Assembly (NCBI RefSeq): GCF_001591465.1
Contig: NZ_BCUY01000006.1
Location: forward strand, 36,114 to 100,113
Origin: Cytobacillus firmus NBRC 15306
Lineage (GTDB): Bacteria; Bacillota; Bacilli; Bacillales; Cytobacillaceae
DNA length: 64,000 bases
Direction of reading: 5' to 3'
The stretch's first letter is position 1. The number at the start of each line of letters is the position of its first letter. Shown here one piece after another: positions 40,292 to 49,070 of the stretch. The notes beneath the pieces were generated by a model. That model was not told the DNA's origin and ran no database searches. It saw nothing but the letters and a program-made list of their open reading frames with translations. The position numbers were made by a program, and so were the translations under genes.

Positions 40292-40644
40292 TTATGTTTT
40301 TCTATAAAGCTCTGAATTTTAAAAATAACTTCCGATCCAAGATGCATTTCCGATTCTCTAACTTTCTGCGGGATCTGTTTCTCTTCAACCCCAATTAACT
40401 CCATTAAAACCTGATGATCCTGGAATAGCTTTTTGCCCATTTCTGCTCCCCGTTTTGTCAGAGTAACGGTTCCATAGGGCTGAAAGTAAATGTAATCGTC
40501 CTCTTTAAGCTTTCCGGCCATTTTAGAGGCAGCCGAGGCGGTGACCTTCAATCCCTTGGCAATGCCGGAAATGGTTGCATGCCCATGTGCTTCCTGCAGG
40601 ATATAAATTTCCAGAATATATCTCTTTATACGAATGGGGATCAC
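40279..40644 (-). CDS. mntR: DtxR/MntR-family metal-dependent regulator
   Basis: About 121 residues from GTG 40644 (AGGTGA 5 bp upstream). DNA-binding winged helix at residues 5-65 (RYILEIYILQEAHGHATISG, GLKVTASAASKMAGKL), then the dimerisation helices with HQVLMELIGVEEKQI and ESEMHLGSE, where the family places its metal ligands. It is the last gene of the reverse transport operon, and a MntR-like box lies before the first gene, so it probably represses the operon when Mn(II) is plentiful. It is slightly shorter than B. subtilis MntR. Confidence 0.78.
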   Translation of the reverse strand: MIPIRIKRYILEIYILQEAHGHATISGIAKGLKVTASAASKMAGKLKEDDYIYFQPYGTVTLTKRGAEMGKKLFQDHQVLMELIGVEEKQIPQKVRESEMHLGSEVIFKIQSFIEKHKKNA

Positions 40645-40675
40645 ATGTTTCACCTGCTTGCTGGAATCGTGTGAT

Positions 40676-41617
40676 TTATTGCTTCGTCAAACCTTCTTTG
40701 ATGGTTTTAATATTCCATTCCATCATCGAGATGTACGTATCGCCGTCTTCACCCGGCTTTGCCAGAGAGTCTGTAAATACTTTTCCCATGATCGGAACAT
40801 TGGTTTCATCCGATACGGCTTCCATGCTTCTTGCGTCTATGCTGGTTTCCAGGAATAGTCCTGTAATCCCTTTTTCATTGATGATATCAACAATTCTTGT
40901 AATTTGTTCTGGTGTTCCCTGGTTTTCCTGGTTGATTTCCCAGATGTATTCTGCCTGGAATCCGTAGGCTTCGCTGAAATATTTAAAAGCACCTTCACTT
41001 GTAACGAGAACCCGTTCAGATTCCGGGATTTCATTGAATTGTGCCACAGCTTCGTCATGCAGCTTTTGAAGCTTTGCAATATATTCTTCCGCGTTTTTTT
41101 CGTAAACCTCTTTATTGTCTGGATCTGCTTTAATGAGTCCATCTCTGGCATTTTCCGCGTATTTGATCCCATTGCGGATGTCGAGCCATGCATGGGGATC
41201 TTCTTCACTTTCCTTGCCTTTTGTAGTTAAATGCATGGCCTCAACGCCTTTACTCATCAGGAAGACCGGCGCATCTTCACTGTCTTTTCCGGCCGTTTCC
41301 ATCAGCTTGTTGAACCAAGAGTTGCCGGCTTCGAGATTCAGGCCGTTATAAAATACAGCATCTGCATCCGTTGTTTTTTGCACATCTTCAGGAAGCGGGT
41401 CATATTCGTGGGGATTGGATCCGATTGGTGCCAGGCTATGAATCTCAACCAAATCCCCGCCTACATTTTTCACAATGTCATACACAATCGAATAGGTAGT
41501 GACAACGTGGATTTTTCCATCATTATCGGCTATGGTGCTCTTTCCGCTGCTGCAGGCTGACAATAATGACAGGGAAAGAAGGGAAGCAGCCAGTAAAAAT
41601 AAGCCTTTTTTTAACAT
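40676..41617 (-). CDS. mntA: Manganese/zinc-type ABC substrate-binding lipoprotein
   Basis: 313 residues. Lipoprotein signal SLSLLSAC (Cys22). Cluster A-I binding protein fold with metal ligands His in IGSNPHEYDPLPED, His in DPHAWLDIRNG, Glu in VLVTSEGAFKYF and Asp in MGKVFTDSLAKPG. It lacks the long His-rich loop of ZnuA zinc binders, which favours Mn or Fe. Third gene of the operon. Confidence 0.87.
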   Translation of the reverse strand: MLKKGLFLLAASLLSLSLLSACSSGKSTIADNDGKIHVVTTYSIVYDIVKNVGGDLVEIHSLAPIGSNPHEYDPLPEDVQKTTDADAVFYNGLNLEAGNSWFNKLMETAGKDSEDAPVFLMSKGVEAMHLTTKGKESEEDPHAWLDIRNGIKYAENARDGLIKADPDNKEVYEKNAEEYIAKLQKLHDEAVAQFNEIPESERVLVTSEGAFKYFSEAYGFQAEYIWEINQENQGTPEQITRIVDIINEKGITGLFLETSIDARSMEAVSDETNVPIMGKVFTDSLAKPGEDGDTYISMMEWNIKTIKEGLTKQ

Positions 41618-41642
41618 TGGGATAACCTCCTGATTTTTTTTA

Positions 41643-42503
41643 TCACACTAATGAAGCTCTCTTCTTCTTTACTTTCAGCGTTTTCCATATCAGCCCATGC
41701 TTAGGGGAGAATAAGAAAACGAGAATGAAAATAGCGGTGGAAGATATGACGATCGTTGCTCCTGAAGCTAAGTTATAGGTGAAGCTGAAGTAAAGGCCCG
41801 TGATGGATGAAATCACCCCAATGCCAGATGCCAGGAAAATCATCATCCACAGCCGCTCGGTTAAAAGATATGCTGACGCTGCAGGGGTGATCAGCATCGC
41901 AACAACCAGGACAATGCCTACTGTCTGGAGGGATGCAACGGTTACCATCGTTAAGAGAGTCATTAGGAAATAATGTATGAATCGAACGGGCAGTCCGTAT
42001 GCTGCGCCCATTGTCGGGTCAAATGATGTGACCAATAATTCCTTGTAAAAGAGGTAAACAGCCCCCAACACAATCAGGCTGATGCCCAATGTGATCCACA
42101 TATCGGATGATCTTACTGCCAAAACATTCCCAAATAAAATATGGTAGAGATCAGTACTGCTTTTTAGCATCGTAATAATAATGATTCCTGAAGCAAATGC
42201 GGCCGTAAACATAATGCCAATTGAGGTATCATGCTTAATCCGGCTGTTTTGCGATACGAAGCCGATAGCGATCGCCGTGATTACACCGCTGATCACTGCC
42301 CCGAAGAAGAAATTGACACCCAGCATATACGAAATGGCGACGCCGGGAAGTACGGCATGTGATATGGCGTCTCCCATAAGAGCCATTCCCCTCAGGATGA
42401 TAAAACAGCCAATGACTCCGCAGATAATGCCTACCATAACTGATGTTAATAGAGCTTTTTGCAGAAAACCATATTGCATCACCGCTTCAATAAAAGCCAT
42501 CAT
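41643..42503 (-). CDS. mntC: Metal ABC transporter permease
   Basis: 286 residues, eight or so membrane helices of the ABC-3 family (GFLQKALLTSVMVGIICGVI, LRGMALMGDAISHAVLPGV, VVAMLITPAASAYLLTERL). The operon has a single permease gene, so the channel should be a homodimer, unlike MntCD of B. subtilis. Overlaps the ATPase stop by 4 bp. Confidence 0.87.
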   Translation of the reverse strand: MMAFIEAVMQYGFLQKALLTSVMVGIICGVIGCFIILRGMALMGDAISHAVLPGVAISYMLGVNFFFGAVISGVITAIAIGFVSQNSRIKHDTSIGIMFTAAFASGIIIITMLKSSTDLYHILFGNVLAVRSSDMWITLGISLIVLGAVYLFYKELLVTSFDPTMGAAYGLPVRFIHYFLMTLLTMVTVASLQTVGIVLVVAMLITPAASAYLLTERLWMMIFLASGIGVISSITGLYFSFTYNLASGATIVISSTAIFILVFLFSPKHGLIWKTLKVKKKRASLV

Positions 42504-43246
42504 AATGTCACCCCAATCTCATTCATAAATGCAAATTGCCCCTGGTATGCTTTTGTAATTACATCAGGTTTAAACACTTCTTCAACAGTTCCGAAACTGA
42601 TCAATTCCTTATTTAGCAGGATTAACTGATTGAAATAATCGTTAGCCTTACTTAAGTCATGATGTACGACAATCACCGTTTTTCCCTGTCTGCACAGCTC
42701 CTTCAAAATGTTCACAATCGTTTCCTCGCTCGATACATCAACTCCAACAAACGGCTCATCCAGGAAAAAAAGATCGGCTTTCTGGGCAAGAGCTCTCGCC
42801 AGAAAAACTCTCTGCTGCTGGCCGCCTGACAGTTCACCAATCTGTCTTTTGCTGAATTCCTGCATGCCGACTCGCTGAAGGCATTCCATAGCCCATTCTT
42901 TATCCTTCTTCTTTGGACGCCGGAACAGTTTTAAATGGGGGTAGGTTCCAATAAGAACGGCATCAAGCACTGTGATGGGGAAATCCCAGTCTATGTCATT
43001 GCGCTGCGGGACATAGGCGATGCTTTTGCGCACTTCAGTGATGGGTTTTCCCATCACCTTTACTGCACCTTTATCCTTTGGTATGAGATTCAGCATGGCT
43101 TTTAGGAAGGTTGATTTGCCTGCGCCATTTGGTCCGATAATGCCCACCAGATTCCCGGTATTCACCGATAGGCTGACACCAGTTACCGCTTCATTACCAA
43201 AATAGGAGACGTGCAAATCCTGTATGGAGATAGCTGGATCGTTCAT
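42500..43246 (-). CDS. mntB: Metal ABC transporter ATPase
   Basis: 248 residues. Walker A GPNGAGKST near residue 37, Q-loop VPQRNDIDWDFPI typical of metal importers, signature LSGGQQQRV, Walker B LFFLDEPFVGVD, switch histidine VVHHDLSKA. First gene of the reverse operon, with a strong AGGAGG site. Confidence 0.9.
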   Translation of the reverse strand: MNDPAISIQDLHVSYFGNEAVTGVSLSVNTGNLVGIIGPNGAGKSTFLKAMLNLIPKDKGAVKVMGKPITEVRKSIAYVPQRNDIDWDFPITVLDAVLIGTYPHLKLFRRPKKKDKEWAMECLQRVGMQEFSKRQIGELSGGQQQRVFLARALAQKADLFFLDEPFVGVDVSSEETIVNILKELCRQGKTVIVVHHDLSKANDYFNQLILLNKELISFGTVEEVFKPDVITKAYQGQFAFMNEIGVTL

Positions 43247-43290
43247 TTTTTTATCCTCCTTTATTTCCCAAACTTAAATGGATTCAAATT

Positions 43291-43308
43291 AATTGTATTT
43301 ATACAATT
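43291..43308. promoter_or_regulatory. AATTGTAT palindrome in the metal operon leader
   Basis: AATTGTATTTATACAATT, an 8-bp inverted repeat with a 2-bp centre, 45 bp before the ATPase gene start. Binder unknown. Confidence 0.4.
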
Positions 43309-43348
43309 TTAATTCATATGGAAAAGATTTATGGATTTAAATAAAAGT

Positions 43349-43364
43349 TTTGCCTTAATGCAAA
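43349..43364. promoter_or_regulatory. MntR-like operator
   Basis: TTTGCCTTAATGCAAA is close to the MntR box pattern TTTGCCTTAAGGCAAA and lies about 100 bp upstream of the transport operon. A second, looser inverted repeat (AATGTCAACAT with ATGTTGGCATT, about 43383-43437) is further up. The rest of 43247-43587 is AT-rich promoter DNA for both divergent operons. Confidence 0.65.
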
Positions 43365-43587
43365 TTATATGCGAATGATAAACAATGTCAACATAAAAAA
43401 TAATTATTTTACTTTAAAATTTAATGTTGGCATTAAAATAGCTGAATTATGATTTAAGGCTCTGGCAATCAACTTGTTTAATGGTAAAATTAGGTGAGTC
43501 ACGGAAAAGTTAGATTGTAAATTTGTAAGTATATGAAACTTTTTACCCTTTTTGATCGTTTAATTAGTAGAAGGCGGGATAGGTTTT

Positions 43588-44166
43588 ATGATCGAAGATG
43601 TCTGGTCCGCTCTGATCGTTATGGCCTTTTCTTACGCATTGGGCAGCATAACCGGAGCTTATTATGTGGTTAAATATTTGGCTAAAGAGGATATAAGGTA
43701 TATAGGGAGCGGGAATGCCGGGGCTACCAATGCCGGAAGAGCATTCGGGAAGACTGGGTTTTTGCTGACCATAGCAGTTGATGCGGGAAAGACATGGGGA
43801 GCTTTATATGTGACTGGACTCTTGTTTGAGGGGGAAGGTGTATTCATACTTAGCGCTCTTTGCGTGCTCCTGGGCCATCTTTTTCCAATTCAGCTGGGGT
43901 TACATGGCGGAAAAGGAGTGGTTGTCTATCTGGCTTCTGCACTGTATCTGGAGCCGCTGACGATAGCAATCATGGCCATCACAATGGGAATCATGTTTGC
44001 ATCATTTCGGAAGTATACATTATCGGGTTTTATCTCGATGGCTTCAATTCCCATAATAGCCTGGGTGATTGGGAATTCATTCATTATTGCGGCAGGACTG
44101 CTGCTGATGCTTATCATTGTCCTAATTTCCCATTCAAATTTCATCGTGCCTAAGCATAGGAGGTAA
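43588..44166 (+). CDS. PlsY-like glycerol-3-phosphate acyltransferase family protein
   Basis: 192 residues, about five membrane helices. Shows the PlsY signature motifs: GSGNAGATNAGRAFGK near residue 40 (motif 1) and GLHGGKGVVVYL near residue 110 (motif 2). PlsY transfers acyl groups from acyl-phosphate to glycerol-3-phosphate. As a paralogue tied to an aminotransferase fusion and an LtaS-like enzyme it may acylate a different acceptor. The next gene begins 3 bp after its stop with AGGAGGT in between. Confidence 0.82.
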   Translation: MIEDVWSALIVMAFSYALGSITGAYYVVKYLAKEDIRYIGSGNAGATNAGRAFGKTGFLLTIAVDAGKTWGALYVTGLLFEGEGVFILSALCVLLGHLFPIQLGLHGGKGVVVYLASALYLEPLTIAIMAITMGIMFASFRKYTLSGFISMASIPIIAWVIGNSFIIAAGLLLMLIIVLISHSNFIVPKHRR

Positions 44167-44169
44167 ACA

Positions 44170-45780
44170 ATGAATATTATCTGCAAAATCGCAGTTGATC
44201 ATGATGAATTTGAACAAATTCATCAGCTGAACTATCAGACATTTGTGGAAGAAATTCCACAGCATAAGCAAAATGAAAATCAGCTCCTAATCGATAAATT
44301 TCATGAAGAAAATACATATGTGATTGCCAAGGCTGGTGAGGAAGTGGCAGGAATGATCGCCATTCGCGCGAAAAGGCCATTTTCGCTTGATTACAAACTT
44401 CCTAATCTCGAAGACTACTTGCCTGTAAAGGGGGAATGTTGCGAGGTACGCCTGCTGTCAGTCAAAAAGGAATACCGCAGCACCCGTGTTTTTTATCAGC
44501 TTTGTGAAAAGCTTGTGGAGCTTTGCCTTGAAAAAAATTATACGATGGCGCTGATCTCTGGGACGGTCAGGCAGCTGAAATTGTATAAGCGGATTGGCTT
44601 TTTGCCTTTTGGTCCTCTGACAGGAGAGGAGGGCGCCCATTTTCAGCCCATGTACTTAACAAAAGAGAATTTCGAACGTTCCACAAAAGCCTTTAAACGC
44701 TTAATGGCAAGAAGCTCAGAGGAGTCCGGGCAGCACTCGTTTTTGCCGGGCCCAGTCCCTATTCATGATAATGTGAAAAACGCTTTTGCTAAAGAAGCCG
44801 TATCACATCGTAATCATGACTTCATTGAGGACTTGAAGGAGCTGCGTTCTCACTTATGCAGGATGACAGGTGCCTCTTATGCACAAGTTATTGTCGGGAC
44901 GGGAACACTTTCTAACGACCTTGTCGCTGCCCAGCTGAAAAACATGGAGGGGAATGGGCTGATACTCGCCAATGGTGAATTTGGCTATCGACTCATTGAT
45001 CATGCCAGAAGATTTCAACTATCTTTTCAGACGATTGAAAAAGACTGGAATGAACCGATCCTGTATGAGGAAATTGCATACATGCTTACAGAAAATCCTT
45101 CTATAAACTGGGTCTGGACCGTCCATTGTGAAACCTCAACCGGGTATTTATTCGATATAAGCAGAATTCAGGAGCTATGTGCGAAGCATGGTGCCGAGCT
45201 TTGCGTGGATGCATGCAGTACAGCCGGAATCGTTCCGCTTAATCTAAAAGATATTTATATGGCATCCTCCGTCAGCGGAAAAGGATTTGGCTCGTACCCG
45301 GGACTTGCGATTGTATTCCATAGAGATAGAATAAAAGGGAACAGCAGTGTTCCCAGATACCTGGATTTAAAGATGTATGAGGACAATGAGAGCATTCCAT
45401 ATACCCATTCTTCCAATCTGGTCTACGCATTAAAAGAGAGTATAAAGCTGATAGATTATGAGAAGATAAACAGATTGTCTTTAAAAGTAAGGGAAAGGCT
45501 TGCAGACAGGGGTTTTTCCGTTCTTGGCGGGAACGATTATTCGCCAGGCATCCTTACTGTCCATTTGCCGGAGGGCATTTCCAGCAGGGAATTTGGCGAC
45601 TTATGCAAACAGAAAGGAACTCTTCTAAGCTATGAAAGCGGGTACCTGCTTGAAAGAAATTGGGTTCAGGCGGCTCTGATGGGGGCACAGGAAGAAGAGA
45701 AGGTCATGGCTTCTATTGAAATGATGGCATGTATTTTCGAAAAACACTATGAAAAGCGGTATGATTATGAAGTTATTTAA
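44170..45780 (+). CDS. Fusion of GNAT/N-acyl amino acid synthase-like domain with class V aminotransferase
   Basis: 536 residues. Residues 1-175 form a GNAT-type acyltransferase resembling N-acyl amino acid or autoinducer synthases (CEVRLLSVKKEYRSTRVFYQ, LKLYKRIGFLPFGPL). Residues 190-535 form a class V PLP-dependent aminotransferase of the alanine-glyoxylate / 2-aminoethylphosphonate type: FLPGPVPIHDNV at the start, CVDACSTAGIVPL, and PLP lysine Lys371 in SVSGKGFGSYPGLA. One chain could thus make or cleave an amino compound and acylate its amine. It lies between a PlsY-like acyltransferase and an LtaS-like enzyme; product unknown. Confidence 0.78.
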   Translation: MNIICKIAVDHDEFEQIHQLNYQTFVEEIPQHKQNENQLLIDKFHEENTYVIAKAGEEVAGMIAIRAKRPFSLDYKLPNLEDYLPVKGECCEVRLLSVKKEYRSTRVFYQLCEKLVELCLEKNYTMALISGTVRQLKLYKRIGFLPFGPLTGEEGAHFQPMYLTKENFERSTKAFKRLMARSSEESGQHSFLPGPVPIHDNVKNAFAKEAVSHRNHDFIEDLKELRSHLCRMTGASYAQVIVGTGTLSNDLVAAQLKNMEGNGLILANGEFGYRLIDHARRFQLSFQTIEKDWNEPILYEEIAYMLTENPSINWVWTVHCETSTGYLFDISRIQELCAKHGAELCVDACSTAGIVPLNLKDIYMASSVSGKGFGSYPGLAIVFHRDRIKGNSSVPRYLDLKMYEDNESIPYTHSSNLVYALKESIKLIDYEKINRLSLKVRERLADRGFSVLGGNDYSPGILTVHLPEGISSREFGDLCKQKGTLLSYESGYLLERNWVQAALMGAQEEEKVMASIEMMACIFEKHYEKRYDYEVI

Positions 45781-47596
45781 AAAGCTTCCACCCATTTGGG
45801 CTGCCGTCATACTTATCTGGATCAAGACGGCTGCTGTATCTTTTATAGGATTCAATTTGCACCCGGAGAACTGGACTGATATTTTATTTATGCTATTAAG
45901 CCCGATTGGGGCCATAATGGTCATTCTTGGAATTCCTTATTATTTTAAGAAAGAGGTCAAACCGGGGGCTATTTTTGCAGCGATGGCAGTTCTGACCGGC
46001 ATTCTTTTTGGGGACCTTCTTTATTATCGTTTCTATACCGATTTTGTTACCGTTCCGATCCTTTTTCAGTTTAAAAATGTCGGAGGGATTGGACCGAGTA
46101 CTTTTGAATTGATCAGCCCGTGGGATCTTCTGTTATTGGCTGATCTGGCTGTTTTTTGGCTTTTCTATTTAAAAAGGAAATCAGCGGGTGAGCAGATTAC
46201 AATTAATTCAAAAAGGCTCTATGGGGCTGTCAGTCTGATGTTTGTGCTGATAACCATCACTCTTGGCATGGTGAAAGTGCCTCATTTATTTTCGGAATCC
46301 TATAATCGACAGCAGCTTGTCAAGCACATTGGCTTGTATCAATATCATCTTTATGATATCGGCATCGCTGCAGCAAACCCGCTCAACCGCGCATTTGCCA
46401 GTGCAACGGATGCTCAGGCTTCTGCTAAGTATGTCCAATCACATGAAGATAAGCCCTCAGATTACTTTGGTGCCGCAAAAGGAATGAATGTCGTTCTGAT
46501 CAGCATGGAGTCCACACAGAATTTTGTGATCAATCAGAAGGTGAATGGGCAGGAAATAACGCCTTTCCTGAATTCACTGATTGAAGACAGTTTTTATTTC
46601 AGCCGGGTCTATGATCAGACAGCACAGGGCAAAACATCGGACTCGGAATTCATGGTTGATACAGGCCTTTATCCTTTGTCCAGCGGCTCAGCATTTGTCA
46701 GGAAAACGGAAAACGCTTATCGGAGCCTGCCGCATATTTTAGCTGAGAAGGACTATTACACAGCTGTTTTCCACGGGAATGACGCTTCGTTCTGGAATCG
46801 GGAGGCCATGTATGATTCTTTAGGGTATAGTCGTTATTTTTCAAAAGCTGATTATCTGGTGACGGATGAGAACTCTGTGAATTACGGGATTAAGGATATC
46901 CCATTTTTCCAGCAATCCATTCAGCATCTGGATAACCTGCAAAAGCCTTTCTACGCAAGGTTTATCACATTAACAAACCATTTCCCGTTTTTGCTGGAAG
47001 AGGAAGATCAGTTTATCCCTGAGGCAAGCACGAGTGAAATGGTGGTCAATCGCTATGTCACAACCGTCAGATACCAGGATGAAGCCATTAAAACCTTCTT
47101 CGAGGACTTAAAAAAGAAGGGACTTTATGAAAATACGATGTTCGTATTGTACGGCGACCATTATGGCATCTCGGACAAATATGAGCATGGTGTGCTTGAA
47201 CTGCTGGGACAGGGAGATACGATTGTGAACCGCATGCAGCTGCAGAGTGTGCCGCTGATTATCCATGTGCCAGGGGTGGAGGGCAAAACGTTCTTGAACC
47301 TTGGCGGGGAAATCGATATCAGGGCAACGATTCTTCATCTGCTCGGCATAAGTGCTGATGAAAATTTCAGCTTCGGGCAGAACCTGTTTACAAGAGATCC
47401 CGATCATCCCGTTACCTTCCGGGATGGAAGTTTCATAGCGAAAGACTATTTGTACAAAGCCGGTAAATGCTTCGATAGTAAATCGGAAGAAGAAGCGGAT
47501 ATTACAGGCTGTGAACCTTTAATGGATATCTCCAGGAAAGAGCTCGGCTTTTCTGATGATATTGTGCATGGGGATTTAATGAGGTTTATGGAGTAA
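45767..47596 (+). CDS. LtaS/MdoB-type sulfatase-fold membrane transferase
   Basis: About 609 residues; ATGs at 45749, 45761 and 45767 are possible, the last best spaced from AAAGCGG. Five N-terminal helices (to about residue 170), then an extracellular alkaline-phosphatase-fold domain: VVLISMESTQNF near residue 245 (metal), AQGKTSDSEFMVDTGLYPLS with the nucleophile Thr, FHGNDASFWNR, and VLYGDHYGIS with metal Asp/His. LtaS enzymes move phosphoglycerol from phosphatidylglycerol to an acceptor. The start overlaps the fusion gene, so it belongs to the same operon and may decorate its lipid product. Confidence 0.83.
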   Translation: MKLFKKLPPIWAAVILIWIKTAAVSFIGFNLHPENWTDILFMLLSPIGAIMVILGIPYYFKKEVKPGAIFAAMAVLTGILFGDLLYYRFYTDFVTVPILFQFKNVGGIGPSTFELISPWDLLLLADLAVFWLFYLKRKSAGEQITINSKRLYGAVSLMFVLITITLGMVKVPHLFSESYNRQQLVKHIGLYQYHLYDIGIAAANPLNRAFASATDAQASAKYVQSHEDKPSDYFGAAKGMNVVLISMESTQNFVINQKVNGQEITPFLNSLIEDSFYFSRVYDQTAQGKTSDSEFMVDTGLYPLSSGSAFVRKTENAYRSLPHILAEKDYYTAVFHGNDASFWNREAMYDSLGYSRYFSKADYLVTDENSVNYGIKDIPFFQQSIQHLDNLQKPFYARFITLTNHFPFLLEEEDQFIPEASTSEMVVNRYVTTVRYQDEAIKTFFEDLKKKGLYENTMFVLYGDHYGISDKYEHGVLELLGQGDTIVNRMQLQSVPLIIHVPGVEGKTFLNLGGEIDIRATILHLLGISADENFSFGQNLFTRDPDHPVTFRDGSFIAKDYLYKAGKCFDSKSEEEADITGCEPLMDISRKELGFSDDIVHGDLMRFME

Positions 47597-47614
47597 ATTT
47601 TTTGGAGGAGAAGC

Positions 47615-47920
47615 ATGGAAGTATTCGGGTTTATATTTTTATGGGGGATACCTTTGCTGCTGCTTTGGAGCTTTATTTTAACGCTTATCGAAGTTAAGAG
47701 AGCTGGAAGCGAAGGACAATTCCTGGGCAGGACGCTGACATTTATCGGCGGTATTTATCATTACACCATTTCTTCATTTGCCGCATGGGTTGGTTTGATT
47801 GCCATCGCATTTGGAATTGCAGCCCTGGTGGAGGGTTCAGTCTTCGGTGCATTATTCTTTGGTTTATTCGGTGTTTTTATGGTTTATAACTTTTTTCCGC
47901 GATTGAATATGCCGGAATGA
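47615..47920 (+). CDS. Small hydrophobic membrane protein
   Basis: 101 residues, three or so membrane helices (FIFLWGIPLLLLWSFILTLI, GLIAIAFGIAALVEG, ALFFGLFGVFMVYNFF). Strong GGAGGAGAAG site, 18 bp after the LtaS-like gene, ending at a terminator; last gene of the operon. Family not recognised; it may be an accessory subunit. Confidence 0.65.
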   Translation: MEVFGFIFLWGIPLLLLWSFILTLIEVKRAGSEGQFLGRTLTFIGGIYHYTISSFAAWVGLIAIAFGIAALVEGSVFGALFFGLFGVFMVYNFFPRLNMPE

Positions 47921-47925
47921 GATTG

Positions 47926-47957
47926 AGGTATGTCCTGTGGGGCATGCCTTTTTTTCT
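47926..47957 (+). terminator. Terminator of the PlsY/fusion/LtaS operon
   Basis: 10-bp stem AGGTATGTCC / GGGCATGCCT (two G-T pairs) followed by TTTTTTT. Confidence 0.85.
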
Positions 47958-48030
47958 TGCATAAAATTAGGCTTTGACAGCAAAGAAAACAGAAAAGAGG
48001 CCGTCTGATTCGGAATCCTGTGCAACTTCG

Positions 48031-48291
48031 GACACAGAAAGAGGGAACCCATGGATTTGTGTCAGAATCCTGGTCAACTTGGGACACAGAAAGGCGGAAC
48101 CCGTGGAACTGAGTCAGAACCCGGTGCAAGTTCGGACACAGAAAGGCGGAACCCATGGATTTGAGTCGGAACCCTGGGTCAACTTCGGACACAGGAAGGG
48201 GGAACCCGTGGAATTGAGTCAGAACCTCGGCCAAGTTCGGACACAGAAAGCCGGAAATAGTAGACCTGAGTCAGAACCCGGGACAACTTTG
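48031..48291. repeat. 52-bp tandem array with alternating unit types
   Basis: Units starting GACACAG at 48031, 48083, 48135, 48188 and 48240 (lengths 52, 52, 53, 52, 52), with a decayed unit to about 48340. Units 1 and 3 carry CCCATGGATTT and end TCAACTT; units 2 and 4 carry CCCGTGGAA and end CAAGTTCG. It lies between convergent genes. Spurious open frames on both strands come from the repeat. Confidence 0.85.
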
Positions 48292-48374
48292 TACACTGAA
48301 AGCTGAAAAGAGACAGATAGAGTCCGAACTAGAAACATCTGCAAACAACAGGCAGGAGTAGTTTTTGAAACAAT

Positions 48375-48860
48375 TTAGCCTTTATTTATAATAGAACGAT
48401 AAATCTGTTTAATAGTCTCCATATGAATGGCTTCATGGTAAAAGCCGAATAAAAAAGCTTCTCCGGTTGTGTAGAAGGTAATGCCGCCGCGGTTTGTAAA
48501 GGGACTTGGCAGTTTTTGATCCATACGCCCATGAAGAAATGTCTTTATTCTGGGTTTTTGTTCGGTTAAGACGGATGCAATTTCCTTGAAGGAAGGCGGT
48601 GCTTCGGTCCAATCGGCAGGCTTAGTTCCAGCGCCAAATAACCGTTCATAGTTCATCGGGACATTCATGTTTTCACCAGATATTCCAAAGACAAGCTTTT
48701 CCTGGACAAATGCAATATGCCCGAAGTTCCAGCGGATACTATTGTTAAACCCTTCTGGAATGATATCAGCCATTTCTTCAGGAATCCGTTTGATCGATTT
48801 TTCTGTAATGCCCCGTACTTTTTCCATATGGTCAAAAATTGTCTGTTCCAATATACTCAT
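48375..48860 (-). CDS. DinB-family protein
   Basis: 161 residues, four-helix bundle of the DinB/YfiT type. Likely metal ligands are the histidine in SIRWNFGHIAFVQEKL near residue 47 and the FGFYHEAIHMETIKQI histidines near residue 143. Members include thiol-dependent transferases and damage-inducible proteins; the exact activity is unknown. The 200 bp between its start and the next gene contain an AT hairpin (AAAAATAT / ATATTTTT) but nothing firm. Confidence 0.78.
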   Translation of the reverse strand: MSILEQTIFDHMEKVRGITEKSIKRIPEEMADIIPEGFNNSIRWNFGHIAFVQEKLVFGISGENMNVPMNYERLFGAGTKPADWTEAPPSFKEIASVLTEQKPRIKTFLHGRMDQKLPSPFTNRGGITFYTTGEAFLFGFYHEAIHMETIKQIYRSIINKG

Positions 48861-49070
48861 CCTCCATATTCATACTCATTGCATTAAAGTTCTAGGGATT
48901 CACTTCATTTTCCTACATCTATATATTTTTTTATCGAGAAGAGCTATGTATAAGAATTAATAACCTTAAGCCTCAAGTCTTATAAACATATACAGCGTAG
49001 GCTTCTTAATCTAAAGACCGTGTATCTTTATTATAAAAATATAATCATATTTTTGATAAGGAGATACGTT

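Noticed and set aside
45749..45780. Frameshift joining the fusion gene and the LtaS-like gene
   Set aside because: Both frames end and begin normally with a short overlap typical of coupled genes.
47974..48306. Open frames of about 110 residues on both strands inside the 48-kb array
   Set aside because: They arise from the 52-bp repeat itself, lack ribosome sites and give low-complexity peptides.
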